Under the pieces are notes generated by a model. That model was not told the origin of the DNA. It was given only the letters and a program-made list of their open reading frames with translations, and did not search any database. From assembly GCA_002323515.1 (NCBI GenBank), contig DCQQ01000026.1:1-60526 (forward strand): DNA of 60,526 bases. Reading direction: 5' to 3'. Of the stretch, positions 1 through 9,432 are shown one piece after another; position 1 is the first letter of the stretch, and every line of letters starts with the position of its first letter. This stretch comes from Balneolaceae bacterium UBA1514 (GTDB lineage Bacteria > Bacteroidota > Rhodothermia > Balneolales > Balneolaceae). The translations under genes were made by a program, and so were the position numbers.

Positions 1-23
1 AACAAATCACTACGATTCCCCAC

Positions 24-48
24 AAAAAAAGCCCATACATATGAGCTT
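24..48 (-). terminator. Rho-independent terminator of tRNA-Pro
   Basis: Read on the minus strand, a 6-bp stem (AAGCTC with GGGCTT, one T-G pair) with an 8-nt loop is followed by seven T residues. It begins 6 nt past the 3' end of the tRNA, so it probably ends that transcript. Confidence 0.6.
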
Positions 49-53
49 AAACG

Positions 54-127
54 TCGAGGCGACAGGATTTGAACCTGCGACCCCTCGGCCCCCAGCCGAG
101 TGCGCTACCGGACTACGCCACGCCTCG
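54..127 (-). tRNA. tRNA-Pro (anticodon GGG)
   Basis: The minus strand folds as a full cloverleaf. There is a 7-bp acceptor stem (CGAGGCG with CGCCTCG), an anticodon stem CTCGG/CCGAG with loop CTGGGGG giving anticodon GGG, and a T arm containing GGTTCAAATCC. The discriminator base at 54 is A, as expected for proline. The 3' CCA is not encoded (next bases are CGT), so it must be added after transcription. A terminator follows directly. Confidence 0.95.
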
Positions 128-222
128 ATGTATAAAAGTAAAAAGATAATGGCTTTAACAACCTAGAGCAATCTTTATTCTTTTTATTGATAACAGCGTA
201 TTGTCAAAAACTCAGGAACAGA

Positions 223-432
223 TCAATCAGCCAGAAATGGTAGCTCTGTTAACAGTTTCGCTTAGGTAGTTTTTCCACTTCCATTACCACCATTAATAAA
301 CAAAAGCTCGTTTTCATAAATGCTGAGGTTAAATGGGCCGACTTTATAGGTGTTAGAATAAGGCGTTTCATATTGATAAGTGACCCCTTGTAAATTAATA
401 AGTGGTGCTTTTGAATGACTAAGATACGGAAG
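223..432 (-). pseudogene. Remnant of cyclic-peptide-type ABC transporter ATPase
   Basis: The minus strand reads about 70 codons of an ABC ATPase start: a lead-in strand LINLQGVTYQYE, then YKVGPFNLSIYENELLFIN, then the Walker A motif GGNGSGKTT. An in-frame TAA (262-264) follows, where the family has Leu, and the frame then resumes correctly with AKLLTELP before ending at TGA (223-225). GGNGSGKST-L-AKLL is typical of the SyrD/PvdE-like fused permease-ATPase exporters. The transmembrane part, the signature motif and Walker B are all missing, so this is a decayed fragment. It sits between a tRNA gene and the phosphatase gene. Confidence 0.8.
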
Positions 433-470
433 TTTAGCGTTTCCTATTGCATGCCTGTAGTCATCTCTAA

Positions 471-1739
471 TTAATTTGTTCGTTTTACGATGATAAAGGT
501 GATATCGTCACTTTGAGGGCTCCCGTTAGCATAAACTTGAAGCGTCTCGAGCAGAGCTTTTTTCATCTCTTCGGCACTAAGCTGATTATGGTCTAGTAAC
601 CATTGCTCAAAACTCTCTTCAGAAAATAATTCGCCAGACGGATTTGTAGCTTCCGTAACCCCATCAGAAAATAGCATTAAAATATCGCCTTTACCTATGG
701 ATAGTGTTGCCTTTGGAAGGTCTATTTCTTCCATAATACCCAACATTACCCCTCCCTGTTCTAATTCTTCGATTCGGCTATCATCAGCGCGAACTATATA
801 GGGTGGATTATGGCCGGAATTTACATAGCTTATTTCGTGGCGATGGTAGTCTAAATTGCAGTAGATGGAGGTAATAAATTTATCTACAGGAGAATCTCTA
901 TAGATATCCCCATTAACTTGGCGCAGTGCTTGAACAATATCATTCGGATTATTTTGAATATTTGCTCGTAAGGTGGCTCGCATGGTCGCCATTAATAAGG
1001 AGGCAGGAACCCCTTTTCCAGTTACATCAGCCACCACAAAACCATGCTGACCAGGCTCAGGGTTGGGAATAAAGTCATAGTAATCTCCCCCAACATCCTT
1101 GGCGGGTATACTGCAACCGGCTATTTCATAGCCTTCTAAATTCGGAGTTTGCTGCGGGAAAAAGCGAGCTTGTATTTCTGTAGCAACCTCTAGCTCTTTG
1201 TTCACCAATTCTGCGGCTAATTGTTGCTGCTTTATATGAACATTTTCTAAAGCAGTTGCGGCTTGGTTGGCAAGTGTTTGAAATAGCCCCAGCATCTCTT
1301 CATTCAAAAAATTTTCCTTAATATTAATGGCTTGAAGGACACCAATAGTTTTCCCCTGGTTGTTATTCAATGGAACACAAATCATATTACGTGACTGAAA
1401 TTTCGGATTGGAAAGTAACTCTCCTTGGAATCGGGAATCTGATTGTACATCTGTAATCAGTACAGGCTGCTGATGCTGGACAACCCATCCACTTATACCA
1501 TGGTCAGAGGCTATTTTTTTACCCGACACTTCTGCGGTTGCTGGTCCAGTAGGAATTGTTAGTTCTAGGTTTTTTCCTCCATCACTCAGTAAAAAAAGAG
1601 AGCTAGCTTCAGCCTCAACCATTCCTTTGGCAGATTGGATGATATCATTAAGTAACCTAGACGGATCCATAGTGGAATTAAACTTTCCAACTATGTCAAG
1701 AAGCAACCGAATGGTTGGATGTAAATCAAGTGAACTCAT
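471..1739 (-). CDS. GAF domain / SpoIIE-type PP2C serine phosphatase
   Basis: This 422-residue soluble protein has a GAF sensor domain (about residues 20-165), a short helical linker (170-200) and a SpoIIE/RsbU-type PP2C phosphatase domain (about 200-420). Metal-binding acidic motifs are visible: DVGGDYYDF (215-223), VADVTGKGVPASL (236-248), FSDGVTEA and the C-terminal SDDITFIIVK. Such proteins usually dephosphorylate anti-sigma-factor antagonists in partner-switching or stress signalling; the partner is not encoded in this window. No membrane segment or receiver domain is present. The start ATG at 1739 is the only suitable one upstream of the GAF domain. The gene stands alone, with no tight neighbour on its strand. 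Confidence 0.9.
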   Translation of the reverse strand: MSSLDLHPTIRLLLDIVGKFNSTMDPSRLLNDIIQSAKGMVEAEASSLFLLSDGGKNLELTIPTGPATAEVSGKKIASDHGISGWVVQHQQPVLITDVQSDSRFQGELLSNPKFQSRNMICVPLNNNQGKTIGVLQAINIKENFLNEEMLGLFQTLANQAATALENVHIKQQQLAAELVNKELEVATEIQARFFPQQTPNLEGYEIAGCSIPAKDVGGDYYDFIPNPEPGQHGFVVADVTGKGVPASLLMATMRATLRANIQNNPNDIVQALRQVNGDIYRDSPVDKFITSIYCNLDYHRHEISYVNSGHNPPYIVRADDSRIEELEQGGVMLGIMEEIDLPKATLSIGKGDILMLFSDGVTEATNPSGELFSEESFEQWLLDHNQLSAEEMKKALLETLQVYANGSPQSDDITFIIVKRTN

Positions 1740-2026
1740 GGATAAAATGTGGGTGAAAAGATATTATTACAAGGTTTAGAATAGAATTTACTCATAATAT
1801 CTACACACAAATAAGCTCATACATTGATGTAGATTTGTATTGTTACTTATTCTATAAGACAATAATACACACCAGCCACACTATTTCCAAAGTGTTAAAA
1901 AAGAGGGTGTAATACTCAAGAACAAGTAAAAAATATCGTCAGAGCTTCTAAAAAGTTGTATCTTAAAGCATATAAGTAGGCATTCTGCTGTTTGTAGAGT
2001 GTACAAAAAACCAAATTAACAGGAAG

Positions 2027-2161
2027 ATGCTAGGATTTAAAATTGATATTTTTTGGGTTTGGCTCGGAGATGCTTTCGAGTTGGGACTCTATATAGGGTT
2101 GATTTTTTTTATTTACATGATGTTTCGGCTCTGGTACGATGGGTCAAAAACTTCCGGATAA
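2027..2161 (+). CDS. Possible small membrane protein (44 aa)
   Basis: A short frame of 44 codons opens with ATG directly preceded by AGGAAG, a plausible ribosome binding site. The predicted peptide is strongly hydrophobic in its middle (FELGLYIGLIFFIYMMF), consistent with one membrane helix, has two Trp residues near the N-terminus and ends in a polar tail (RLWYDGSKTSG). It lies alone in the 470-base gap between the phosphatase gene and the convergent epimerase gene. The family is not recognised and no function is proposed. The 290 bases upstream hold no other gene that I can see. Short length makes chance possible. Confidence 0.45.
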   Translation: MLGFKIDIFWVWLGDAFELGLYIGLIFFIYMMFRLWYDGSKTSG

Positions 2162-2211
2162 TTCGGAATCCATCCATTCTAACCGGTAGCTTAGCCACTG
2201 TTTTAGATAGG

Positions 2212-2637
2212 CTATTTCTTGTATGCGCATAATTCAATAAGTACTGCATGTGCTGATTTTGGATGTAAAAATGCCACCCATTTTCCATGGGCGCCGGATA
2301 TCGGTTGACGGTGAATAAGGTCCCACCCCAGTGCACTTAGTCGATCTAGTTCACTTTGAATATCGTTGACCAAGAAAGCGGTATGATGCATGCCCTCGCC
2401 TCTTTTGTTAATGAATTTGGCGACACTAGAATCTAGGCTAAGTGGTGCTAATAACTCTATTCGGGCGTTGGATGTGTCAAGAAAGGCCACTTCAACACCT
2501 TGTGAATGGACATGCTCTCGGCCATAATGCTGGGTTCCTAACAGTATTTCATATTGTTTCAGGGCTGTATTAAGAGAAGATACAGCTATGCCGATATGAT
2601 CTAATTGCCAGGTAGAAGGAATGGACATTGAAGTCAT
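2212..2637 (-). CDS. mce: Methylmalonyl-CoA epimerase
   Basis: This 141-residue VOC-superfamily protein interconverts (R)- and (S)-methylmalonyl-CoA for the B12-dependent mutase. The paired beta-alpha-beta-beta-beta modules are evident: DHIGIAVSSL (residues 13-22) carries the first metal His, GMHHTAFLVND the second, and AVLIELC near the end the Glu. The length is typical of the family. Its mutase (43951-46032) and the MeaB chaperone (42934-43947) lie 40 kb away in the same window, so the pathway is complete but not one operon. Translation may begin at either the first or the fourth residue (MTSM); the first is used here. A generic VOC protein is the alternative. Confidence 0.85.
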   Translation of the reverse strand: MTSMSIPSTWQLDHIGIAVSSLNTALKQYEILLGTQHYGREHVHSQGVEVAFLDTSNARIELLAPLSLDSSVAKFINKRGEGMHHTAFLVNDIQSELDRLSALGWDLIHRQPISGAHGKWVAFLHPKSAHAVLIELCAYKK

Positions 2638-2747
2638 GCTGTTTTTTTTCAGGTACGTCTTTTTTATTTCTACATTAATTAAATAAATAATAGATTATTT
2701 TAGTGAAGTACAACACAGTTTTCTTTAAACTAAACATTGGTAAGCAA

Positions 2748-3659
2748 ATGAGATCTATAAGCTTAGTAAAATTATGTATAATGGCCGCTGTGGCTTACAG
2801 TAGTCTATCTTGTACCTCCGCTGATTCTAGTACCAGTCATGCAGAAGCTATTCCTTTATTTCCGACTGAAAACCGAACCGAAGAGGTGGTTGTAATTTCC
2901 ACCTCATATGGCGATATGATCGTTCGACTCTACGACGCTACACCGGAGCATAAAAGCAATTTTTTGAAGCTCACTAAAGAGGGGTTCTATGATTCAACTA
3001 CCTTCCACAGAGTCATTGAAGGATTTATGATACAAGGAGGAGATCCTAACTCTAAAGATGATAACCTTCGTAATGACGGTCAAGGTGGGCCAGGTTATAC
3101 CTTACCTGCTGAGATAGTACGTGGATATATTCATAAAAAAGGTGCTTTGGCAGCCGCGCGAATGGGTAATGATACCAACCCAGATATGCGTTCAAGTGGC
3201 TCGCAATTTTATATTGTACATGGCCGTAAGCGAACTGAAAGAGATCTAGGTCAGCTGTTGGCTCAAGCGAATAATAACATTGAACAAGGGTTAATTAGCA
3301 CATATGTTGGAGCTCCTGAAAATACTGATGTAAAGCAACGCATAGACCAGGCTATTATGGAGGGAAATACGGGAATTGTTAGTGAGATTATTAAAGAAAT
3401 AAAACCACTTGCCACCAAAGATTTTGAGTCCTTAGTTTATACACCTGAGCAAAGTGAGATTTACATGACTCAAGGTGGGGTCCCATATTTGGATGGTTCA
3501 TATACGGTGTTTGGTGAGGTCATACAAGGGTTAGCAGTGGTAGACAGTATAGCTCAAGCTAGAAAAAGTTATGCAGACCGTCCGGTAGAAGACATTTCAA
3601 TGATGGTTCGGGTACAGACCATGACTTTAGCTCCAGACGGATCCATAATAGAGCAGTAG
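2748..3659 (+). CDS. Cyclophilin-type peptidyl-prolyl isomerase, lipoprotein
   Basis: Catalyses proline cis-trans isomerisation in exported proteins. The ATG at 2748 was chosen over an in-frame GTG at 2703 because it gives a clean lipoprotein signal: MRSISLVK, a hydrophobic stretch, then lipobox SLSC. The cyclophilin core begins at VVISTSYGDMIVRLYD and carries the active-site segment FHRVIEGFMIQGGDP and the SGSQFYIVHG strand. About 90 residues are then inserted before the fold is completed by YTVFGEVIQGLAVVDSI. Such insertions occur in Bacteroidota PPIases. It is divergent from the epimerase gene and probably monocistronic. Confidence 0.9.
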   Translation: MRSISLVKLCIMAAVAYSSLSCTSADSSTSHAEAIPLFPTENRTEEVVVISTSYGDMIVRLYDATPEHKSNFLKLTKEGFYDSTTFHRVIEGFMIQGGDPNSKDDNLRNDGQGGPGYTLPAEIVRGYIHKKGALAAARMGNDTNPDMRSSGSQFYIVHGRKRTERDLGQLLAQANNNIEQGLISTYVGAPENTDVKQRIDQAIMEGNTGIVSEIIKEIKPLATKDFESLVYTPEQSEIYMTQGGVPYLDGSYTVFGEVIQGLAVVDSIAQARKSYADRPVEDISMMVRVQTMTLAPDGSIIEQ

Positions 3660-3729
3660 ATGAAGCAAGAGTCTGGTAATTAATTTTATTATTGCCAGTA
3701 AGAATTATTTTTGCAGGTAAAAGGAAATC

Positions 3730-5508
3730 CTAGCTTTTTGATTCACGCGAAGCTTTTGCCCAAGAAAGAAAGTCCTTTGCGGATAGGCTATTAAGTACTC
3801 TTGGTTGATCAAACTTAGCTTTACGAGCTAAGCGTACCCCGTACTGGATATCATCAATGCCCTCAATACTATGCGCATCTGGGTTTATACTAGTATAAAG
3901 GCCCGTCTGCTTTGCTTTGTTACCCCAAGTCCAATCTAAATCCAATCGCCAAGGGGATGCATTGATTTCTATAGCGGTCTGTTGCTCAGCTGCGTGTTCA
4001 ATAAGCGTGTTCATGTCCAACGCACTTTCTCCGCGTTTTAATAGTAACCGACCAGTGGGGTGGCCAATCATAGTGGTAAACGGATTTTTAATAGCCTGTT
4101 TAAATCGATCCATCATAGCTTCTAAAGGCATATCTAACTGCTGATGTACACTAGCTACAATAAAATCAAAGCCGGTTAGTATATCCGCTGGATAGTCCAA
4201 ATCGCCATTTCCTAAAATATCCGACTCAATGCCCTTAAATATGACAAAGTTCACTCCTTCCGCTGCATAGTGGGCATTTATGCTCTCAATTTCTTTCCAT
4301 TGGGCCAGCACTCGATCTACGGATAAGCCGCCAGCGTAGCCCGCCGTTTTCGAATGATCGGTTATGCCTAAATACTCATAGCCTCGGGCGATGCAAGCTT
4401 CCGCCATTTCCTGAATACTATACTTACCATCACTCCAAGTGCTATGCGCATGAATAACACCCCGGATGTGCTCCTGCTGAATCAATGGCATTTGCTCATG
4501 CTTACTAAACCAATCTAGTTCACCACGATCCTCCCGAAGTTCTGGTGGAATCCAGTACAGTCCAAGATCTTGATAAATACTGGATTCCTTATCGGAACTA
4601 ATTTTAGCCTCCCAATCGGTCTCGCCCTCATCATTTAGTTTAAAAAGTCCATACTCGTTCAGACTTAACCCGCGTACGCGGGCTCTGGATCTCATAGCTA
4701 CATTATGCTCTTTGCTCCCGGTAAAATACATAAGCGCGGCTCCAAAAGATTCTGGTTCAACTATTCGCAAATCAATTTGTCGCCCTTCTTTGCTACGAAC
4801 CGAGCTTTTAGTTTCACCACGACCTAGAATTTCAACCACACGTTCATGAGTAGCGAAAGCGTCAAATATCGGGTCTATATGTGTCTTAGCCGCAGCAATA
4901 AGAATATCAATATCACCAATAGTCTCCTTAGATCTACGCAAAGAACCAGCCACTTCGATGGCCTTTACACCGGGGAGATCCTGTAGTGATTGAATGAGTT
5001 CATGAGCAATTTCATCGGCTTCATTGAGTCTGCAACGCTCTTCAAACTGTTCCATCCATGCAATGGATTTTTTAATCTTCTCCACCGATTTAGCCCCAAG
5101 TCCAGGTAGTACTGCTAAATCACCCTGATCAATGCACTCCTTAAGCTCGTCTAGAGTACTTATACCAAATTGCTGGTGAATTTTCACAATATTTTTTGGC
5201 CCTAAACCAGAAATATCCAACCACTGAATAAGGCCCATGGGTACTTTTTCCTTAAACGCTTCTAAAACCGGCATATACCCGGTTTCCACGTAAGTATAAA
5301 TATCGTTTGCGATCGATTTTCCTATACCTTTAATATCTGCTAGGCGCTTTTCTTCAATGTATGTCCCTAGGTCCTCTTCAAATCCGCGAATGGTTTGAGA
5401 GGCACGATCAAAAGCAATCGCTTTGAACCTGTTTTCGCCCGCTAATTGCATGAGTTGATAAACTGAATCTAGCTGGTCGGCGATATCACGATTGGTTGGC
5501 ATGGGCAA
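3730..5508 (-). CDS. polX: DNA polymerase/3'-5' exonuclease PolX
   Basis: This 592-residue two-part enzyme acts in base-excision and gap repair. The N-terminal half is a DNA polymerase beta-like unit with helix-hairpin-helix segments (DIKGIGKSIAND, LPGLGAKSVEKI) and the nucleotidyltransferase motif GSLRRSKETIGDIDIL, with both catalytic Asp residues. The C-terminal PHP domain starts near residue 350 with VIHAHSTWSDGKYS and keeps further metal ligands (GITDHSK, ASVHQQ, IGHPTGR, NPDAHS), so 3'-5' exonuclease activity is expected. The length is close to the usual 570-590. A second ATG two codons in (MPTNRD) is an equally good start. Confidence 0.95.
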   Translation of the reverse strand: MPMPTNRDIADQLDSVYQLMQLAGENRFKAIAFDRASQTIRGFEEDLGTYIEEKRLADIKGIGKSIANDIYTYVETGYMPVLEAFKEKVPMGLIQWLDISGLGPKNIVKIHQQFGISTLDELKECIDQGDLAVLPGLGAKSVEKIKKSIAWMEQFEERCRLNEADEIAHELIQSLQDLPGVKAIEVAGSLRRSKETIGDIDILIAAAKTHIDPIFDAFATHERVVEILGRGETKSSVRSKEGRQIDLRIVEPESFGAALMYFTGSKEHNVAMRSRARVRGLSLNEYGLFKLNDEGETDWEAKISSDKESSIYQDLGLYWIPPELREDRGELDWFSKHEQMPLIQQEHIRGVIHAHSTWSDGKYSIQEMAEACIARGYEYLGITDHSKTAGYAGGLSVDRVLAQWKEIESINAHYAAEGVNFVIFKGIESDILGNGDLDYPADILTGFDFIVASVHQQLDMPLEAMMDRFKQAIKNPFTTMIGHPTGRLLLKRGESALDMNTLIEHAAEQQTAIEINASPWRLDLDWTWGNKAKQTGLYTSINPDAHSIEGIDDIQYGVRLARKAKFDQPRVLNSLSAKDFLSWAKASRESKS

Positions 5509-5609
5509 TAAATCTCTTTGAGTAGCTTAATAGGTTTGTGTACATTTACTAATACTCCTAAATATAAATCTTTTAGGATGGAATATCCTGTTAACCCTAC
5601 CCATCATTT

Positions 5610-8174
5610 ATGTTATCATTATCCGCTGCCTCTACTACTTTTAAAGTTCGCAGATCACCATTCTTTGGTTATTTTGTAGGAATTTTGTTGCTTTTTATTT
5701 TTCTAGCTGACACAACCAAAGCTCAACGATTCACCGCAGAACGACTTCAAAGTCCATCCGAATTTTTAGGCTATGAATTGGGAACTCAGTGGACCCCCCA
5801 CTACAAAGTGGTGGATTATGTACAGCACTTAGCAGAGCATTCTGAAATGATAGCCGCCTTTGATTATGGGACTACCTACGAAGGCCGTGAATTAGTGTAT
5901 TTGGTCATTAGTTCCGAAGAAAATCAGCAGAACATGGAGGAAATAAGGCAAAATAATTTGCGTAGAATTGGTTTGGAATCCGGTAAAGCCTCCGAAGTAG
6001 CCGTTCCCATTGTTTGGTTAAGCTATAATGTACACGGCAACGAGACATCCTCCAGTGAGGCCGCCTTATACACCATGCATGCCTTAGTGACGGAATACCA
6101 AGACTGGTTGATGGATGTCGTGGTCGTTATCGACCCTATGGTAAACCCAGACGGTCGTGATCGGTATGTGAACTGGAACAAAACGGTAACAGGGGCACAA
6201 GTTAACCCCAATCATGAAGCCATGGAGCATCATGAGCCCTGGCCAGGTGGCAGGACCAATCATTATATGTTCGATTTAAATAGAGATTGGGCTTGGCAAA
6301 CCCAGACCGAAACCCAACAGCGTATCAAAGAGTATTTGCAGTGGATGCCCATGGTTCATGTCGATTTTCATGAGCAGTATTATAACTCTCCCTATTACTT
6401 TGCACCAGCGGCAGAGCCTTATCATTATGCCATAACCGAATGGCAGCGTGAACTACAGACCTTAATAGGTCAAAACCATGCTTCTTATTTTGATCAGAAT
6501 AATTGGCTGTACTTTACACGTGAAGAGTTTGATTTATTTTACCCAAGTTATGGGGATACATGGCCTACTTTTAATGGGGCTATTGGGATGACTTATGAAC
6601 AAGCAGGGCACAGTTTTGCCGGTCTAGGCGTACTAACCGAGGAGGGAGATACCCTAACATTGTATGATCGAATGATTCATCATGCGACATCTGGATTATC
6701 AACCATAGAAACGGTGGTTAATCAAAAAGAACGGGTTTTGGCTGAATTCCAAAAGTACTTTGACACCACTCGTGAAAATGGCTCTGGAAATTATAAAACC
6801 TTTGTGGTAAAACGCAGCAGCAATCCAGACAATACCACCCGACTTCTACGCTATTTACTTGATCAAAAAATTGAGGTACAACAGGCGGTGAATGAAGTCC
6901 GAGCGAGTGGTTATGATTACCAGAACGGTCAGATTGGACGAGTAGCCATAGAAAAAGGCGATTATATTATACATACCTATCAGCCTCAAGGCACCTTGGT
7001 TAGAGTATTATTTGAGCCTAAACCTGAACTAGCCGATTCACTTAGCTACGATATTACCGCATGGGAGGTACATTATTCCTTTGGTGTTGAGGGTTATGCC
7101 ATCCAGGGACAAGTTGAAGTGGAGCCGATAGGTTTTGATACCGAATCTGAACTCACACCGGTGGTGAGTAAGCCGTATGCCTATTTAGTTGAATGGACGT
7201 CCTTTGATGATGCGCAGTTTCTGGCCTATATACTCAAGCTAGGAGTTCGTGCTCGTTACTCTGAGTATTCCTTCAGTATTCAGGGGAAAAATTACAATGC
7301 CGGCACCTTAATCATTACTCGAAACGGTAATGAGTCGTTAGGAATTGGTTTCGATGAAATAGTGAAAGAAGCCGCTTTGGTATATAACAGGGAATTAACA
7401 CCCGTAACAACAGGATTGGTTACGCAAGGCAGAGATTTTGGGTCATCTTCGGTTCATTTCATAGAAGCGCCGAGAGTAGGAGTATTAGCAGGTGAAGGAA
7501 CATCGGGGAATATGGTAGGACATATATGGCATTTCTTTGATCATCAACTAAACTACCCGGTTACGATGATTCCCGTAGATGTTGCCACTCGTATGGACTG
7601 GACTGAATTTGATGTGATTATACTGCCAAGTGGATCTTATGGATATTCACTTAGTGATGATCAACTCTCTGAAATTAGGGATTGGGTTCGTGGCGGTGGC
7701 AAGCTAGTTGCTGTGGACGGCGCCAACGGATTTTTAGCAGGTAAAGATGGCTTTGCGCTAACTCGAAAGAACAGGGCAGACGAAGATGAGGACAATCCAG
7801 AAGATCGGCTGCAACGATACGCAGACGCAGAACGTAATTCTGTAGTGAACTTTAACGCGGGCGCAATTTATGCTCTTGAAATGGATCCCACACATCCCTT
7901 AGCCTTCGGGTATCAAGAGCAGTATATGTCGCTGAAATTAGGTTCAACGGCTTATGAGTATCTAGAAAATGGTTGGAATGTTGGGGTGGTAAAAGACGGA
8001 GCTCCAAGAAGTGGATTTGTCGGCCATAAAGCCCAGCAAATCATTCAAGAATCGTTGTCTTATGGAGTCCAGCCCATGGGTCAGGGTCAAGTGGTCTATA
8101 TGATAGATAACCCATTATTCCGAGGATTTTGGCACAACGGGAAGCTACTGATTAGCAATGCTGTATTCTTTTAG
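5610..8174 (+). CDS. Secreted M14-family zinc carboxypeptidase
   Basis: An 854-residue exported metallopeptidase. The N-terminus has a basic stretch and a hydrophobic helix (YFVGILLLFIFLA) ending at KAQ, a signal peptide. The M14 catalytic domain follows: zinc ligands H142 and E145 in NVHGNETSSSEA, third ligand H254 in VDFHEQYY, an NRDWAWQT stretch and the probable catalytic Glu E330 in GMTYEQAGHS. The C-terminal half includes a class-I-amidotransferase-like fold (around 630-710: RVGVLAGEG, DVIILPSGSYG, WVRGGGKLVAVDG) that probably does not act as an amidotransferase. This layout is common in marine Bacteroidota proteins annotated as peptidase M14. It is divergent from polX. Substrate unknown. 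Confidence 0.88.
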   Translation: MLSLSAASTTFKVRRSPFFGYFVGILLLFIFLADTTKAQRFTAERLQSPSEFLGYELGTQWTPHYKVVDYVQHLAEHSEMIAAFDYGTTYEGRELVYLVISSEENQQNMEEIRQNNLRRIGLESGKASEVAVPIVWLSYNVHGNETSSSEAALYTMHALVTEYQDWLMDVVVVIDPMVNPDGRDRYVNWNKTVTGAQVNPNHEAMEHHEPWPGGRTNHYMFDLNRDWAWQTQTETQQRIKEYLQWMPMVHVDFHEQYYNSPYYFAPAAEPYHYAITEWQRELQTLIGQNHASYFDQNNWLYFTREEFDLFYPSYGDTWPTFNGAIGMTYEQAGHSFAGLGVLTEEGDTLTLYDRMIHHATSGLSTIETVVNQKERVLAEFQKYFDTTRENGSGNYKTFVVKRSSNPDNTTRLLRYLLDQKIEVQQAVNEVRASGYDYQNGQIGRVAIEKGDYIIHTYQPQGTLVRVLFEPKPELADSLSYDITAWEVHYSFGVEGYAIQGQVEVEPIGFDTESELTPVVSKPYAYLVEWTSFDDAQFLAYILKLGVRARYSEYSFSIQGKNYNAGTLIITRNGNESLGIGFDEIVKEAALVYNRELTPVTTGLVTQGRDFGSSSVHFIEAPRVGVLAGEGTSGNMVGHIWHFFDHQLNYPVTMIPVDVATRMDWTEFDVIILPSGSYGYSLSDDQLSEIRDWVRGGGKLVAVDGANGFLAGKDGFALTRKNRADEDEDNPEDRLQRYADAERNSVVNFNAGAIYALEMDPTHPLAFGYQEQYMSLKLGSTAYEYLENGWNVGVVKDGAPRSGFVGHKAQQIIQESLSYGVQPMGQGQVVYMIDNPLFRGFWHNGKLLISNAVFF

Positions 8175-8222
8175 TTAGACGGAAGAATACAAAAGGCATT
8201 ATAATTAGAAGCTTTTTTGTAA

Positions 8223-9416
8223 TTAGCTTAGTCCCGCTATCCCATGTTTAAATCGATTCATGGCTTCCACTAAGTCATCCATGGATGCAGCATAACTCAT
8301 CCGTAGCCCATCTGGTTCACCAAAGGCATCTCCTGGTACCAAGGCCAAGCCAACTTCATCCAATAGATAAAGGCATAAATCCGTTGAGCTTTCAATGGGT
8401 GTGCCTGATGGGGTAACCGAGCCCAAATAGCTGGAAATATCAGGAAATACATAAAATGCACCACCCGGGCTAAAGCAGCTGACTCCTTCAATACTGTTCA
8501 ATTGCTCAACCACAAAATTTCGTCGCTCTTTAAAAGAGGCTCTCATTACTAAGACTTCATCTAATGTGCCGGAGTAAGCGGCGAATCCAGCAGCCTGAGA
8601 AATAGAGGATGGAGCAGAGGTTTCATGACTTTGAAATTTACTCACTGCTTTAACTAACTCCTCTGGGCCAGCAAGATACCCTAAACGCCAACCGGTCATG
8701 GCAAATCCTTTAGAAAAACCATTGATCAAAGCGACTCTATCCTTGAGGTCGGGTGCTACGTTCAACAAGCTAATATGCTCTTCATCAAAAACAATGTATT
8801 CGTAAATTTCGTCCGATATAATTGAAATGTTGGGGTACCTACGCAGCACTTCCGCCAAACCTTCTAGGTCTTGTTTGCTGTAACATGAACCCGTTGGGTT
8901 AGATGGAGAACAAAGTATAAGCACACGAGTTTTATCGGTGATGGCTTCTTCTAATTGTTCGGGTATGAGCCGGAAATTATGCTCAAAAGAGGTTCTCACG
9001 GGCACAGGTTTACCTTGAGCAAGTTGAGTCATCGCAGGATAGGATACCCAATAAGGTGCGGGAATAATCACTTCATCACCAGGATTCACCATCGCTAAAA
9101 GGGAGAAACCAACAGATTGTTTGGCGCCATTGGAGCATATAATTTGAGCCAGGGTATAATCGAGTCCGTTATCGCGCTTTAATTTTGCGCAGATGGCTTC
9201 TCTGAGTTCGGGGGTACCGGTATTCATGGTGTACCCATGGGCACCATTTCGGATTGCCTCCACAGCTGCATCACAAATAAAGCTTGGGGTGGGAAAATCT
9301 GGTTCGCCAGCACTTAAGGAGATAATGGACTTGCCTTCTCGTTGTAGTTCTTTGGCTCGGCCAGTAATTTTTAAGGTGGCCGATGGTTGTAATTCTAGTG
9401 CGCGTGATGAGATCAT
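8223..9416 (-). CDS. Class I/II PLP-dependent aspartate-type aminotransferase
   Basis: A 397-residue fold-type I aminotransferase, most like aspartate aminotransferase subgroup I-gamma. The PLP-binding lysine lies in INGFSKGFAMTGWRLGY, the cofactor Asp-Ile/Val segment in SIISDEIYEYIVFD, and the substrate-carboxylate Arg in DGLRMSYAAS. CSPSNPTGSCYS carries the conserved NPTG motif. It is the last gene of a leftward run (11924 to 8223) and starts 16 nt after coaD. The exact amino-acid preference (Asp, Ala, aromatic) cannot be told from motifs alone, so no gene symbol is given. Confidence 0.92.
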   Translation of the reverse strand: MISSRALELQPSATLKITGRAKELQREGKSIISLSAGEPDFPTPSFICDAAVEAIRNGAHGYTMNTGTPELREAICAKLKRDNGLDYTLAQIICSNGAKQSVGFSLLAMVNPGDEVIIPAPYWVSYPAMTQLAQGKPVPVRTSFEHNFRLIPEQLEEAITDKTRVLILCSPSNPTGSCYSKQDLEGLAEVLRRYPNISIISDEIYEYIVFDEEHISLLNVAPDLKDRVALINGFSKGFAMTGWRLGYLAGPEELVKAVSKFQSHETSAPSSISQAAGFAAYSGTLDEVLVMRASFKERRNFVVEQLNSIEGVSCFSPGGAFYVFPDISSYLGSVTPSGTPIESSTDLCLYLLDEVGLALVPGDAFGEPDGLRMSYAASMDDLVEAMNRFKHGIAGLS

Positions 9417-9432
9417 GAGTAAGTTAAGGAAG

